Assembly (NCBI GenBank): GCA_003427395.1
Contig: BFEA01000050.1
Span: 441,220-505,219 of the forward strand
Direction of reading: 5' to 3'
Length of the DNA stretch: 64,000 nucleotides
Origin: Chara braunii
Lineage: Eukaryota; Streptophyta; Charophyceae; Charales; Characeae
Shown: piece after piece, positions 42,625 to 54,162 of the stretch
Layout of the letters: every line of letters starts with the position of its first letter
How positions within the stretch are numbered: the first letter of the stretch is position 1
The notes under the pieces: generated by a model
Told to the model about the DNA's origin: nothing
Seen by the model: only the letters and a program-made list of their open reading frames with translations
The model's database searches: none
Made by a program: the position numbers and the translations under genes

Positions 42625-44176
42625 ATGCTCATGCGCTCGCAAACAGCCGTCATGGACCAGAAGCCCGGGGAAACGGACAAGGCCTATCAGTTCCGGATGC
42701 TGCTTCTGATTACCGAAGCCAAGCAACGGTTGAATGCAGTAGCAGCCGCAACAAAGAAGAAGGCAGAGGACACCGAAAAGGCGCGTTTGTTGGCAATCGA
42801 ACAGCAGTGCCATCAAAACGAGGCAGCAGCAAAGGCTGCCGATGAAGAGCGAATTCAACAACGCAAGAAGATATTTAGCGGAGAGCGATCCTTGCTCACA
42901 ATGGCAGCGAACTGGCGGGCCGAGGCCGAGAATGGGAAGATGGAAGAGAGTGAAAACAAGACCGCTCTACTCCTCTCCCATCTCACGGACCTCCTGGCAA
43001 CATGCATTACACAGCAAGATGACATCCACAGCCTCGACGACGCGTTGTCTCAAGCCCACAGCCGCCTCCACGAGTTGGAGCAGCGACCCATCACCGCCCC
43101 CGATGCCAGCTTTTCCAACACCTCCGATCGCCTCGAGGCATTGGAGATTGACGTCGGATCCCTCAAGGGCGGCGTGCAGTTACAGCAAACCGCAACGCAA
43201 CAGTTGGAGCAGCAGATCTGTACTGCCGCCAACCACTCGAGCTCGGAACCGCGCGAGACAACTCCAAAGTTCGATGGGCAGGAGTCTGGAGATTTTCCGC
43301 GACTCGACGAAGACGGACCCGATTCCATGGTTTCGCAAGTTCGAGCTCAAGTTGCAACTCCACCACTTCGGCAAACACAAGCACCACGCGTACTTTTACT
43401 CCCGGTCGGGGGGCGCGTGCCAAGCATGGTTGGACAATCTTTTGTCCAAGTACGGAGTGGTGGCTGCCGACTTGCACACCAAGATCAGTTGGGATGATCT
43501 AAAGGCGGGGTGGCATAAGCGGTTCCAAGTAGAGCCGCCGGAGATAAAGGTAATGGACAAGCTGATGACCTTCGAACAAGGCACATTGCCGAGTGTTGAC
43601 TAGATTGCCGAGTACCAACGCTTGACATCCATCCCAGACATTCAAATTGGCTTCAAGGTCGTAAAACACTACTTCATCCTGAGGTCGTGTCCGGCGTTGA
43701 GCAATTCCTTAACTCACGCCGAGGACACCCTGACGACAATGGCGGAGCTCTTCGATAAGGCCGCGCAGATTATTGTCACAAATAAAGAGGCTAAGAACCT
43801 CCACCGTTCGTCTGCGACAAACCCAAGCAGAGATCAGCATCACCCAAAAGTGGTCGTGGTCGCGGCGACAATGCCAAATGACCAAACTAGCAAGGGCGTG
43901 TCTGCCAATGAAGGGGACAGACTCACAACCCCCCAGGATGGTGGTCGCCCCGGCAAAGGCGAGGACGTGGCAAGGCGAAGACAAACACCACATATAGCCC
44001 CAGGCCCGACTCAGCAGCTCCAGCCCCAGGGTCCCACTACGGTCTCTCCGAGCAAGCATACAAGGCACGCACGAGACTCCGCTATTGTCTGTGGTGTAAC
44101 AACGATCTCCACGACACAATGGGCTGCATGTCGAAAGGCAAGGGCAAATCGAGAAACTGAGCACCGCAGGGAGTGA
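42625..44176 (+). pseudogene. gag: TE4 gag with CCHC zinc knuckle
   Basis: The likely start is ATG at 42625 or 42652 (MDQKPGETDKAYQF). The N-terminal part is a long helical, coiled-coil-like segment (about 42700-43090). The capsid-like part (PIPWFRKFELKLQLHHF, GACQAWLDNLLSKYG, DDLKAGWHKRFQVEPP) is in a second phase from about 43274 after a frameshift. An in-frame TAG at 43601-43603 stands where relatives have Trp (TGG to TAG). A zinc knuckle CLWCNNDLHDTMGC is encoded in a third phase at 44096-44137. Broken by two frameshifts and one stop. Confidence 0.8.
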
Positions 44177-44198
44177 CTCGGCGACACTCTCAACGCCT

Positions 44199-44738
44199 TT
44201 GGAACCGGTCACTTTGCGGGTGACCGCCCTTCGTTCCGAGGCACATGCGAAAGTCGATAGTCCTCTTCTATTTTCTTATGAGGACTATGTTGCCCGGCTC
44301 GTTCCTACGTTGGGTACTCATGCTCAAGGACAAGACGTTTGTATGGCATCTTCTCCATCCGGCGGCGGCGACTTATCGTCTTTAAGTGGTTCTTCATGGG
44401 ATTCGGTGCGTGAGTTCAACATAGAGGTATTGGACCCGCTCACGTCCGAGGATTTCACATGGATTCCTCTCTCGACCACAGACCGCTTGCTGGGACCGCA
44501 ATGCGCAATATTATGCGCCCATCTTCACACGTATCTATCATTCTATGCACCACCAACTTCGCCGACGGATGACGAAGCTGCGATAGAGAACATCCTTGCA
44601 TATGTTACCAAGGTGGCCCGCGAGTTTTGCAAGCAGCGGTACGACGACAACAACGCATCGCTCCTCTATGTCCGCATCCAAGTTGGGCAAGCGTTCTGCA
44701 ACGCTTTGCTGGATAGAGCGCATCTCGCAACTTCATGA
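44199..44738 (+). pseudogene. TE4 linker and truncated protease, first duplicated copy
   Basis: The open frame contains SEDFTWIPLSTTDRLLGPQC, HLHTYLSFYAPPTSPTDD and SLLYVRIQVGQAFCNALLD, the strand that should lead into the D-S-G loop. A one-base loss at about 44711 shifts the frame before the loop is complete. The same segment recurs downstream. Confidence 0.7.
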
Positions 44739-45128
44739 GTCAGACCTTTATGCAAAGGGATGGCCTTGGCACACAAGTTCGAAGGAAGGCAAGCCCGACA
44801 GAGATCAAGTTGGCGGATGGAAGGACGCAGCACCACTACGGTCTCTCCGAGCAAGCATACAAGGCACGCACGAGATTCCGCTATTGTAATAGCGATCTAC
44901 ACGACACAATGGGCTGATTGTCGAAAGGCACGGGCAAATCGGGAAACTGGGCACCGCCGGGAGTGACTCAACGACACTCTCGACGCCTTCGGAACCGGTC
45001 ACTTCGCGGGTGATGCCCTTCGTTCCGAGGCACATGCGGAAGTCGATAGTCCTCCTCTTCTATTTCCTTATGAGGACTATGCTGCCCGACACGTTCCTAC
45101 GCTGGGTACTCATGCTCAAGGACAAGAC

Positions 45129-45876
45129 GTGTGTGCGACATCTTCTCCGTCCGGCAGCGGCGACTTATCGTCTTCAAGTAGTTCTTCACGGGATTCGGCG
45201 CGCGAGTTCAACAAAGAGGTATTGGACTCGCTCACGTCCGAGGATTTCACATGGCTTCCTCTCCCGACCACGGGCCGCTTGTCGGGACCGCAATGCGCAG
45301 CATTATGCGCTCATCTTCACACATATCTATCCTTCTATGCACCACCAACTTCGCCGACGGATGACAAAGTTGCGATGGTGGACATCCTTGCGTATGTTAC
45401 CAAGGTGGTCCGCGAGTTTTGCAAGCAGTCGTACGACGACAACAATACCTGTCTCTTATACACATCTAGATGTGTATAAGAGACAGGCATTATGCGCTCA
45501 TCTTCACACATATCTATCCTTCTATGCACCACCAACTTCGCCGACGGATGACAAAGTTGCGATGGTGGACATCCTTGCGTATGTTACCAAGGTGGTCCGC
45601 GAGTTTTGCAAGCAGTCGTACGACGACAACAATACACCGCTCCTTTATGTCCGAATCCAAGTTGGGCAAGCGTCCTGCAGCGCTTTGCTGGATAGCGGCA
45701 CGTCTCACAACTTCATGAGTCAAACCTTTATGCAAAGGGCTGGTCTTGGCACACAAGTTAGAAGGAAGGCAATCTCGACTGCGATCAAGTTGGCAGATGG
45801 AAGGACGCAGCAACTTATCGACCGCTACATCGAGGTCGTACCGGTCTATTTCGACCTCATGCATGCGAACTGGTGA
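45129..45876 (+). pseudogene. TE4 linker and retropepsin-like protease, second copy
   Basis: Same linker as 44199-44738. The protease loop LLDSGTSHNFM has its D-S-G at 45691-45699. The frame is interrupted only by the adapter artefact at 45449-45635: upstream and downstream phases agree once those 187 bp are disregarded. It ends at TGA 45874-45876 after a further shift. The second protease strand (IILGMPWLA) is encoded near 45907-45935 in another phase. Confidence 0.75.
45300..45635. other. Nextera mate-pair junction adapter with duplicated flanks (assembly artefact)
   Basis: 45449-45486 is CTGTCTCTTATACACATCT followed by its reverse complement, the 38-bp Nextera junction adapter. The 149 bp before it (45300-45448) are repeated exactly after it (45487-45635). 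In translation it yields the database contaminant peptides LLYTSRCV and SYTHLDVYKRQ. Not genomic. Confidence 0.97.
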
Positions 45877-45927
45877 CATTCGACATTTTGGACACGGACT
45901 TCAACATTATTTTAGGAATGCCTTGGC

Positions 45928-46560
45928 TTGCAAGTACCAAGTGCGGATCACACGGTCAACTTCCACCGACGGACTCTTACTGTTCGCGACACTTTCGGCG
46001 CCGAAGTACCGGGTACTATTCGTTTTCCGCACCCTTCGATCCGATGCCAAGTGGCGACCACCAAGTCATTCCGGGCTACTTGTGCTTACGAGCAGCCCGA
46101 CGAAGTCGGCCTATGTTTCCTACGGACCGTCGCGGTAGCTAACTCTTCACCCACGAACTTGTCTTCGGACCCCCGTGTGGTGCGGTTGCTTGACGAGTTC
46201 GCCGACATCTTCAAGTCACCTACCGGTGTGGTGCCGGATCGGCCGATTTCTCACGATATCATTCTTGAGGCCGGTGCGATGCCGTCAAAAGGTTGCATTT
46301 ACCGTATGAGCGAGGAGGAGCTTACGTTCCTCCGCACGCATCTCGATGACTTGTTGGACAAGGGCTGGATCCGCACTAGTACCTCCCCATACAGAGCGTC
46401 AGTTCTCTTCGTACGGAAGAAGAATAAGGATCTACGACTGTGCATCGACTACCGCAAGCTCAACGCACAAACCATCAAGAATGCGGGGCCTCTTCCTCGT
46501 ATCGATGATCTTCTTGAGCGATTGGGCAGCTCCGGCGGTCAGGTTAGGAATTGTATCTAA
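45928..46560 (+). pseudogene. TE4 reverse transcriptase, N-terminal part only
   Basis: Contains [60 protein letters not shown] and [13 protein letters not shown], the fingers region of a Gypsy RT. It ends before the catalytic palm motifs. The sequence then passes directly into LTR-derived sequence, so RT palm, RNase H and integrase have been deleted. Confidence 0.85.
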
Positions 46561-46611
46561 GTCTTCCCCTGCGCTACAACTTGAAAGCACCATTTTTGTA
46601 TGTATGTATCA
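46533..46611 (+). repeat. TE4 3' LTR remnant, left piece
   Basis: Matches the 5' LTR near 41570-41643 (AAGTCTTCCCCTG, AGCACCATTTTTGTATGTAT). The rest of the LTR end is at 48837-48944. Confidence 0.8.
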
Positions 46612-48836
46612 TATATATATATAATTGAACCTGATTACTCAGAGTGCTTATCTACTCATATCTCACATACTACCCTGACCCTAATCTCAGATATTCATAC
46701 CAACCAGCAGTCTCTACCGAGCCCATACTGTATACGAACCAGGCCTCTACCCGGTCTCACACCCCAATCTAGCTAGGTTACAGGGCACCGCAACCCACCC
46801 CAGCGCCGACCCTCGTCGGCCAGATTGTAGCCTTTGGTCAAGTATTGTAATTGCCTTCCACCTCAGCAATCCCCAGATCTCTATCCAAGGCCTCAAGCTC
46901 CTATGAAGGTTACAGGGCGATGCCCCAACACCAGCCAACGTCGTTCTGGATGCTACTCAACCTGCAGTGGGCAAGAACACAATAAAAGATCAATTAGCAA
47001 ATCAACTAGACTAGAATGTAACCTAAGCTTTCAGATTCGATAATAGTGGGATTTTGACCAAACAACCAAACTGATGATGATGATGATGATGATGTTGATA
47101 ATGTTGATGATGTTGATGATGTTGATGATGATGATACTTGATGTTGATTGACCCTCCTCTGTCCACCCCTCCTCTTTTCCCCTCTTGCCACCCCTCCTCT
47201 CTCTTGCTGCCTCCGCTAATCAGAACCACGCTGTTGTTGAACGGTTCCTCACAGCCCCAACAATAGGAAAGCCTCTCTCTACCCTACTCCCCTCAAAGAA
47301 GGCTATTCCCCCAAAGAGCCTACCTCAAGCTATCTCTGCCCTACTCTGCCGCCGCTAGTAGATGATGTTCCGCCTTCCATCTCTCCCAGCCCCAGAGTTA
47401 GACAGTCCCCCTTGTCTGCCCTTATTCCCTATAGGCAAACACTTCCCACCTTGTGTTTCCCCTGCAGAAAAGAGCTCTCCCCACTCAATCCATCCTGCCC
47501 TCCACGTCAGCAACCTTGTGGGAAGGATTTTTGCAACCACAAGTATAGAAAAGAACAGGGAAATAAGAATTGAGAGGTTGATGATGATGATGATGATGAT
47601 AATGGTTGATGAAGCTGATGAGAATGGAAAACTCAATGAGATGACGACGTCAAGAACAGCCCTAGGATGAAGAAACTAATGAATAGGTTAATGCGAAGAA
47701 GCAGCGCAGTGATGAGGAAGACCCACCGCACCCTGATGATGTCAACAATCAACGTGAAGATGGCGAGAAGTGTCGTGCGGAATCATTGAATTTACGACGC
47801 CCTAGAAGAGCGCGATGGTGACAGGAACGCACTGCGCAATGAAGTTTTTTATTTTTATTTTTTTTTGGCCATTGTGCTATGAGCGCACGACAGCATCAAG
47901 AAGATGATGATGATCAGTATCATAGGGAACGAAAATGCTGATGAAGATAATAGCCGCCCAGCTACAATAGTGAGATGATGACAACCTGCAAGAGACAAAA
48001 CAAACAATAGAACAAGGAAACAGCCTGATGAAGAGCGCCTTCCCTAATGATGACCTCCCTGATGAAGAGCAGTTCCCCTAATGATGGCCTCCTTGATGAA
48101 GACCAACTCCCATAATGATGACCTTCCTGATGAAGAACAGCTGCATCCCAGATGATGACCTCCTTGTTGATAATGATGGTCAGTGCTATGATGATGCTGA
48201 CGAATAGCTCCCTAATGATCTCCCTCCACACACTCCAATCGTATGATAACCTTCGCACTTTGCACTCCATTCTAGTCTGTCGTCCAACACACTTCAGTCT
48301 CCATGGGATTTACTCCACGTTCCTCCACTGACCGTTGGCTTGCGCCAACTCGCTTGAGCAAATACAGCCTCCTGCTGGGGCGTTGGCTATGGAGTACTTC
48401 ATGCGGAAGTCACCAGAAGAATGATCGAGTAGCAGCTTTCGCCACCACTCTCCCTTCTTCCTGTGACTCAGACCAGATGCCACGTCCACCCGTGACGTGG
48501 CGTGGCCTAGCACCTCTGGTTTCTGCGTGTGCGTCAAGCGCCACCTCCTACCCCCTCCGAGTCACCACATCACCAGCATGCTCGCCCACTCGTGTTTACC
48601 CATTAGCAGCCAGCGCCTCGCCCCGTGAAAGCAGCCAGCGCCTCGCCACGTGTGAAAAACCAGCACTTTGTCCCTCTCAAAAGGCCAGCGCCTCGCCACC
48701 TGTCGGCAGCCTGCCTCGCCACTCGTGAGCAACCAGCGCCACGCCTCCCAGCCGCGACCAGCATCTCGCCGCCATCGCGCAGCCAGCACCTTGTCCGCCT
48801 GTCTCACAAAACACAATCACTTTGGCATGTCTTTGG
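46612..48836. mobile_element. Composite insertion within the TE4 3' LTR
   Basis: About 2.2 kb separates two pieces of one LTR. It contains a minus-strand copy of the dimeric retroposon body (46775-46950), an (ATG)n tract (47072-47134), GATGA-rich tandem repeats (47580-47610 and about 47996-48190), and a minisatellite with CCAGCGCCTCGCCAC (about 48603-48790). No gene is evident and the origin is unclear. Confidence 0.6.
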
Positions 48837-48944
48837 TACACTGCTTGTTGAGATTTCACTTGCACTGCATTGTCCATTCAGTCCTTTTTATCACGTTGCG
48901 GATCCTCGGTTATTTATGTCCATTGCCCAACTGGGCATGTAACA
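48837..48944 (+). repeat. TE4 3' LTR remnant, right piece
   Basis: Nearly identical to 41649-41756 (ACTTGCACTGCATTGTCCAT; AACTGGGCATGTAACA). Defines the right end of TE4. Confidence 0.9.
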
Positions 48945-49194
48945 CCATGGGATCGGCTGTGGGCAGAGGCATGAAACTTGACCTCGGAAACTGAACAATG
49001 GCAACTGATTTTATAAAACTGGTTCCTGGATTTTGATGTGAAGGGACGCTGGACCCGGTTTCCAGTAGGTGCAGCTCCCCACCAATGGAATGGAGCCATC
49101 CAATATCGAGGGTGTAGAGGGGATGACTGCTTTTATCAGCACCCCCCCCACACCCTTGCCGATGTTTCAATTGGAAAAAAAAAAAAAAAAAAAA
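48945..49194 (+). mobile_element. SINE-like element with 3' tail, copy F
   Basis: The body continues the sequence left of TE4 (40324-40474). The core starts at 49043. A bulged hairpin at 49100-49174 has CCAAT/ATTGG, ATCG/CGAT, AGGGTGT/ACACCCT and GGGG/CCCC arms around CTGCTTTTATCAGC. Poly(A) at 49175-49194. Confidence 0.82.
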
Positions 49195-49264
49195 GCATCC
49201 CCAACACTAAGCATCCCCCGTTTAAACCCATCCCTTCCACGACGAAGCTGAGCTAGACTCAATA

Positions 49265-51260
49265 TGACCACATGAGTCCGTCAGCCATCTGTTCCCAAAG
49301 AGAGGCTACCGCAAGATCTCCTCCCATCGGTCTGAGTGGGGTCTGTTGGGGAGCGAGAGCCTGCGCCAGGTTTTCAGCAAGGATGGCAACAAATATTCCA
49401 GTTGCTGGGTAGCCGCCTCCTTTTTTCCCCCTGTGGCCCTACAGATATTCTGGGTGGGAGCACCCAGGGCATCGACCAGAAACAGTCATCTAGCCATGCA
49501 AGTGGGTGTAAATTGGATGGAGTCGTTGAGGCCAAACGAGCCAAGTGCTCCAAGGCTATGGTGGTCCATGGGCAGCAGGGGAGAAAGATCAACTTCTTCA
49601 ACCATTGCAACCGCAAGGCCTGGACTTGGGTGGCCAGGTCTATAATCCCCAGACCCCCTCCGACTTTAGGCTGTATGAGTGAGTTCCAGGCTCCCCAACT
49701 TATCACATTAACACATTCACAGTCCCCTCTCCAAAAAAAGGCCGCTGCTTTGGCCTTGAGTACCCTCTGCGCTGCCTTGCTCAGCAGCCAAAGCGAAGAC
49801 TTGTACCGCAGGGAAGCGAAGACCACCTTGATTGTCAGGGCTCGGCCAAACAAAGAGGTGGGCTTATTCCTTCAGCCTGCCAGTTTATTCAAGCCCGGGG
49901 AACTGATCCATTCATCATTGTTTTGAGGGTGGTCTGTCGCTGTCATGGACATTCGTAGGACTCTGAGGGTGGTCCGGTTGATGTAGCTCAGTGGTTAGAG
50001 AACCGGTTGGAAATTCTCATTGTCGTATAAGGTTGTGGGTTCAAAAACCCGCAGCCTTGCACATGGACACCGACAGGGCGTTAGATTGATGCACGGCTGG
50101 ACGCACATCCCCTTGGGCTGACGCATGGTACTATTACAGACACTGCCTGCGCACCACCCAAGCGTAGTCCACGGTGTTGTATGTTGGTTGTGGGTTTGAG
50201 GGTTTGCTTGGGGTGTTGGTCTCGGGTGTTCTGATGTTCTCCCGAGTCTGGCATATCACACGATCATTCCATTTCCGGTAGTTGCTCATATGGTCGAGTC
50301 TTGGATTACATGTTACAAGGTCACGGGTGCAAGTTTGGTTCGGTCCTTGGGGGGGGTCCTTGTCCAGCTGGCCCGTTCTCTCCTCGATACATGATTCACA
50401 GAGTACACAGCTTTCAGGCATACACACATAGCTTGCGAATTATATATCGCTTACAGGTTATGTACACAAGTTTCACACATGATACTGTCTACACAGATTC
50501 ACAGAATATATACACAAAAAAAAGGCCGGGGAGATAGTCACTGGTGGGGTCTAGTGCCTGCAGTAGGTTCAGGTAGGTTGGATAGGGTGCCATTGGGTGC
50601 AGTTCCTACTGACATTCTGATAGAACTGTCTGGTGGCTATACATATATGGGGCCTGTAGTTCATTGTCTGGGCCTGGCGTCCGAAGTTCCCGTTCGACAA
50701 GGTTCGTCCGATTCCGCTTCCACCAGGGCTGGGGAATCTATCAGCCCTGGTGCCTATCACTGCTGTTCGGTCCAAATTGCCTGCCCGTTGGTAGGGCAAT
50801 GGTCCTGAGTGCTGGTCACACTGAGGTAGAATAGTGGGGTAGGGGGTACGCTAGGAGTATTGACGTGAGGATGGGTTGGGAGGTGGTCTCATATTCCAGG
50901 ACACCCACGGCTCACAGTTCCAGGTGATCACTGTGCACACACTGACTGGCCTCTGCAACACCCTGGACTTTTTGTGAAAAAAAAAAAAAAAAAAAAAAAA
51001 GGACTCTGAGTGCGGCCTCCGGTGGCATTCAAAAGACTTGTGGGTGCTTAGGGGACGCCCCCCTTGATAATGGATCCACCATCCCTGTGTTGTGCTCCCC
51101 TAGTTAACCACCATATATGACATCCTGGCAAATTCTTCCATCATCCGTTGTATTTCCTCCATGTTCCCGTGGGTGGTGTTCACAATGATTGTGAAAATCG
51201 TCCGCAAAGAATGAGCAGAGGGGGACAGCCTCCTTTGGGATGTGCATGACCTTAAACCAG
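49265..51260 (-). pseudogene. LINE C: RT fragment split by a retroposon
   Basis: On minus, an FADD box is at 51197-51208 with NMEEIQRMMEEFARMS downstream. Across the insertion (49977-51000) the frame continues as LFGRALTIKVVFASLRYKSS-like sequence, FFWRGD and GGGLGIIDLATQVQALRLQW (49374-49853), matching LINE A after RT. Both ends are truncated. Confidence 0.8.
49977..51000 (+). mobile_element. About 1-kb retroposon with two tRNA-like modules, copy 2
   Basis: Begins GTTGATGTAGCTCAGTGG, with second module at 50279-50345, and ends CCTCTGCAACACCCTGG plus poly(A) (50977-51000). Flanks GGACTCTGAG (from 49958 and from 51001) plus several further matching bases form a target duplication. It sits in LINE C in opposite orientation. 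Confidence 0.88.
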
Positions 51261-54160
51261 CAGTACCCCCGAAGCAGCTTTCCCCGGACCTTGGTTTTAG
51301 CAAGCTACCGAACCTCTTCGTCTTTTGGGAATGCGGCTGGAAAGTGGTAGTGACATGGTGGGCGACCGGTCCTTCAACGCTGGCGATCAGTATTTCTGTC
51401 CCGGTTGTTTTCCTTTATTTTCCCGTCGTTTCGTCTTTCTTTTTTCCTTTTTTTTTTTCTTTATTCCTTTCGTTTTCTTTTCTCCCATTCGGCGGCTGCT
51501 ACTCCAAAGGTGCCGTCCAAGGCGCTTGTCGTTGGAGAGCTGTAAGGGCATGACTGCCAGAAGGTGTGACACTGTATCTATTTTTTTTCTCGTTTTTTGG
51601 GCCTCTCTGCAGCATTCCCTATATGCAGGAAAGACCAAAAATGTAGCGGTCTATCTGCCCATATTCTAGCTGAAGATTCATTCTCATTTTGCACATTTGG
51701 TGAGGAGTGGAGCCACGCCCTTTTTGGACACTACTCTCCAATTTCGCAAAATGAGAAGGAATCTTCCGCTAGAACATGGAACTATACATCATCATATTTT
51801 TTGTCCTTAGTGTCTGTGGAGAACAGTGGAGCGAGGCTCAATGTCTAGATTTATGTGTGTCATCCTTGCACAGGGCAGCAAAGGCCCCAGGCTAATCTCA
51901 TAGGAAGAGGTTCCAGCACAGAGGCGGTGGAGGAAAAGGGGATGAATCGAAACCGGAATCGCGTCCGGGTGCAGTCGGAGATGAGGACGAAGCAGCCGGG
52001 CTATGGCAGAAGGGGAAGGGAGAGAGAGAAAGTGAGACCCGCCGATCTTGGATGAAAACGGGCGGGGAGAAAGTTGAGTCTAAGGTTTTTGCACGGGGCG
52101 AACTTAATGGCGGGGTTAGATTTAGTAATAGGTTAGTAGAATTGGAGTTAAAAGAGAAAAGTGTCGCGCAGAGATGGCCGGGAGTAAAAAAGGGGGGGAG
52201 GTGGGAAACGCATATCTGGTGCGTTTCCGCACAGATTTCGGCAGAGTAAAAGTCGAAATTATGGTTTTAGTGTAGGGCGATTTCAGTAGAGATGTTAGCT
52301 TTGGAAGAAAATTAGTAGGGAAGAAGTTAGTAAAGACATAGACTGCGCCTGGGGAGGTAAACTTGAAGAAACAGAATGTATCCGCCTGTGTTTTAGTGGA
52401 ACATTCGTTCAATTTTGTTCATCGTTAGAGGTGGGGAGGAGGTCGTTGTGGATTGGAGACCTACCTGTTAGCTGGTGCACCCCTCTGCCTGCCGGTAGGA
52501 GAATCTCCCTCGCTCTGCTCCTCGAATATGCACACGGCAGTTTGTGCACCTGACCATGTTTTTTTGGGGGGGGATTCATTCGATTTTGCTCACCGTATCA
52601 CTGGTGGCAGCGGGGGAGGGGCCAGTTGCGGGATTGAAGACTTACCTGCTGCATCGGGGTAAGGTTTGCAGTAACGGCGGAGTAGCGGGCGGAGCGACCA
52701 GAGTGTGCACAGGGAGAGAGAGAGAGGCTTGCCAGGTGGGGCGGGTGATACCGCGTAGCCTCTGCATGGGAGCACGATGGATCTCTCCGCATTCGGGCGG
52801 AAAATTCACCCATAATTTGTCCTTACCATCGATATAAGGAGTGTGGGATCAGTCGCGAGGATCGGAGACTTACCTGGTGCGGGTGCAAGACGTATCCCTC
52901 GCGTGAAGGCTTAGTAGGAAGGCCCCCTCCCTCTTGCACATACCCGACTGTTAGTGAAGGTAGGTGGATCGTGTGGAGAGAGAGGGAGCATAAACGTACC
53001 TTGAGAAACGGGGTGAAGATGAACTGACCAGTTGAGCCGCGGTGTTAAGGGCATGCCCGATTGTTTCCATCTGAATGCGACTGCACATTCTCTACTGCAG
53101 ATTCTCACATAACTGTCGCAGGCAGGTTTGACTACGGCGGCATTTTGGATTGGCGGGTGGTGCAGGCATCCAAGGGTGAGCTTAGCAATAACGGAAACTG
53201 TGCGTGACGAGGCAAGTAATCGGTCCGCTTAGGAGCTTAGGTGTTGGTCGGTGCAGTGCCCGGATTCGTTGAACAAGGCTATTGCAGACCAGCCGTGGGG
53301 ATTGTGGATCTGTTTGTTCTGCGGTGTGCCGCTCATTTTGTTAGCTTGTGCGGCAGCAAGGCAGCCACAGAGTTGCAGGCCTACTGGTTGGTTAGCACGC
53401 GGCACTTACGTAGCTGGACAGGCCGCGATGTGGCTCAACTACAAGGAGGGGAAGGGTTGTGCTTTGTACCCACGACCCGTACCTTGAGTTGCGGCCGAGG
53501 CGGTTCGGACTTTGAAGCTTTGCGGGATAGCGGAGCTCGTTGACAAGGGTCCATTGCAGCAAACTGAAGGGCCGACAGGGAGTCAACGGTGGAAGGTCGA
53601 CTTCAGTTGACCGAGTTGCTGCTGTGCAGTTTGGCCATCATTGCGGGGCCCTCAGGCGCATCTAGACATCAAAGTCCTCTCGCGCGAGTCTGAGAGCACC
53701 CTTCTTGTATCCGAGCGACTCAAACTTCCTCTTTTTGCCTTTCTAAGTCTAAGTCTAGTCTACTAGTTCTGAGAGGAAGGCGGCAGGTGGGATTGCAACC
53801 CGTAATCCGCGCCAAGGCCTCTGTGGGAGGTTCGCCCCACTGATTGCGGGAGCTCTGCCGGAACTCAGGAGGAGTTCTGGAGGCAGGGAACTGAAAGGTA
53901 ACTATTGCTTTCCCTCTATAAACTCAGGTATAACCCTTATTTGTGCATCTCTCTATGTTTGGCTAAGTATATTGTATGCACCCCTACTTTGACTTTAGTT
54001 TGACTTTCATGACACAAGTCAGACTAGGTAAAGGAACGCGTGTGCAATGTCAGTTTCAGTTTGTTGGTTGTCTGAAGGCAGATTGTGAACAGAGGGGAAT
54101 TGCATAAGGGGGAAGGATGGGAGAAAAACAGTTTTGTTTGAAGTTTGAATGGATCTTATA
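51261..54160. other. Non-coding region
   Basis: No recognisable gene. T-rich at 51420-51600. Around 52402-52880 a degenerate ~180-230-bp repeat recurs with GAGACYTACCTG at 52457, 52637 and 52865 (CAGGTARGTC on minus). Some short open frames occur but with no family signal. Possibly the 3' interior of the element whose LTR ends at 57545. Confidence 0.45.
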
Positions 54161-54162
54161 GG

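Larger units (their letters stand above)
44035..45820 (+). repeat. About 799-bp tandem duplication across the TE4 gag-protease junction
   Basis: CACTACGGTCTCTCC occurs at 44035 and 44834, and similarity continues from there to the protease. The first unit has a damaged protease motif (GATAGAGCGCATCTCGC). The second has the intact D-S-G. Confidence 0.85.
40475..48944 (+). mobile_element. TE4: Ty3/Gypsy element, internally deleted
   Basis: The 5' LTR at 40475-41756 starts TGTTACATGC and ends GCATGTAACA, a perfect 10-bp inverted terminus. The right end is the same ...GCATGTAACA at 48944. Flanks CCACA (40470-40474) and CCATG (48945-48949) fit a decayed 5-bp target duplication. A PBS, gag, protease and the first part of RT follow. 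RT is then cut and joined to a remnant of the 3' LTR, itself split by an insertion. RNase H and integrase are absent, so it cannot move by itself. Confidence 0.88.

Noticed and set aside
45335-45535. ORFs containing SYTHLDVYKRQ or LLYTSRCV
   Set aside because: Adapter-derived peptides, not biological.
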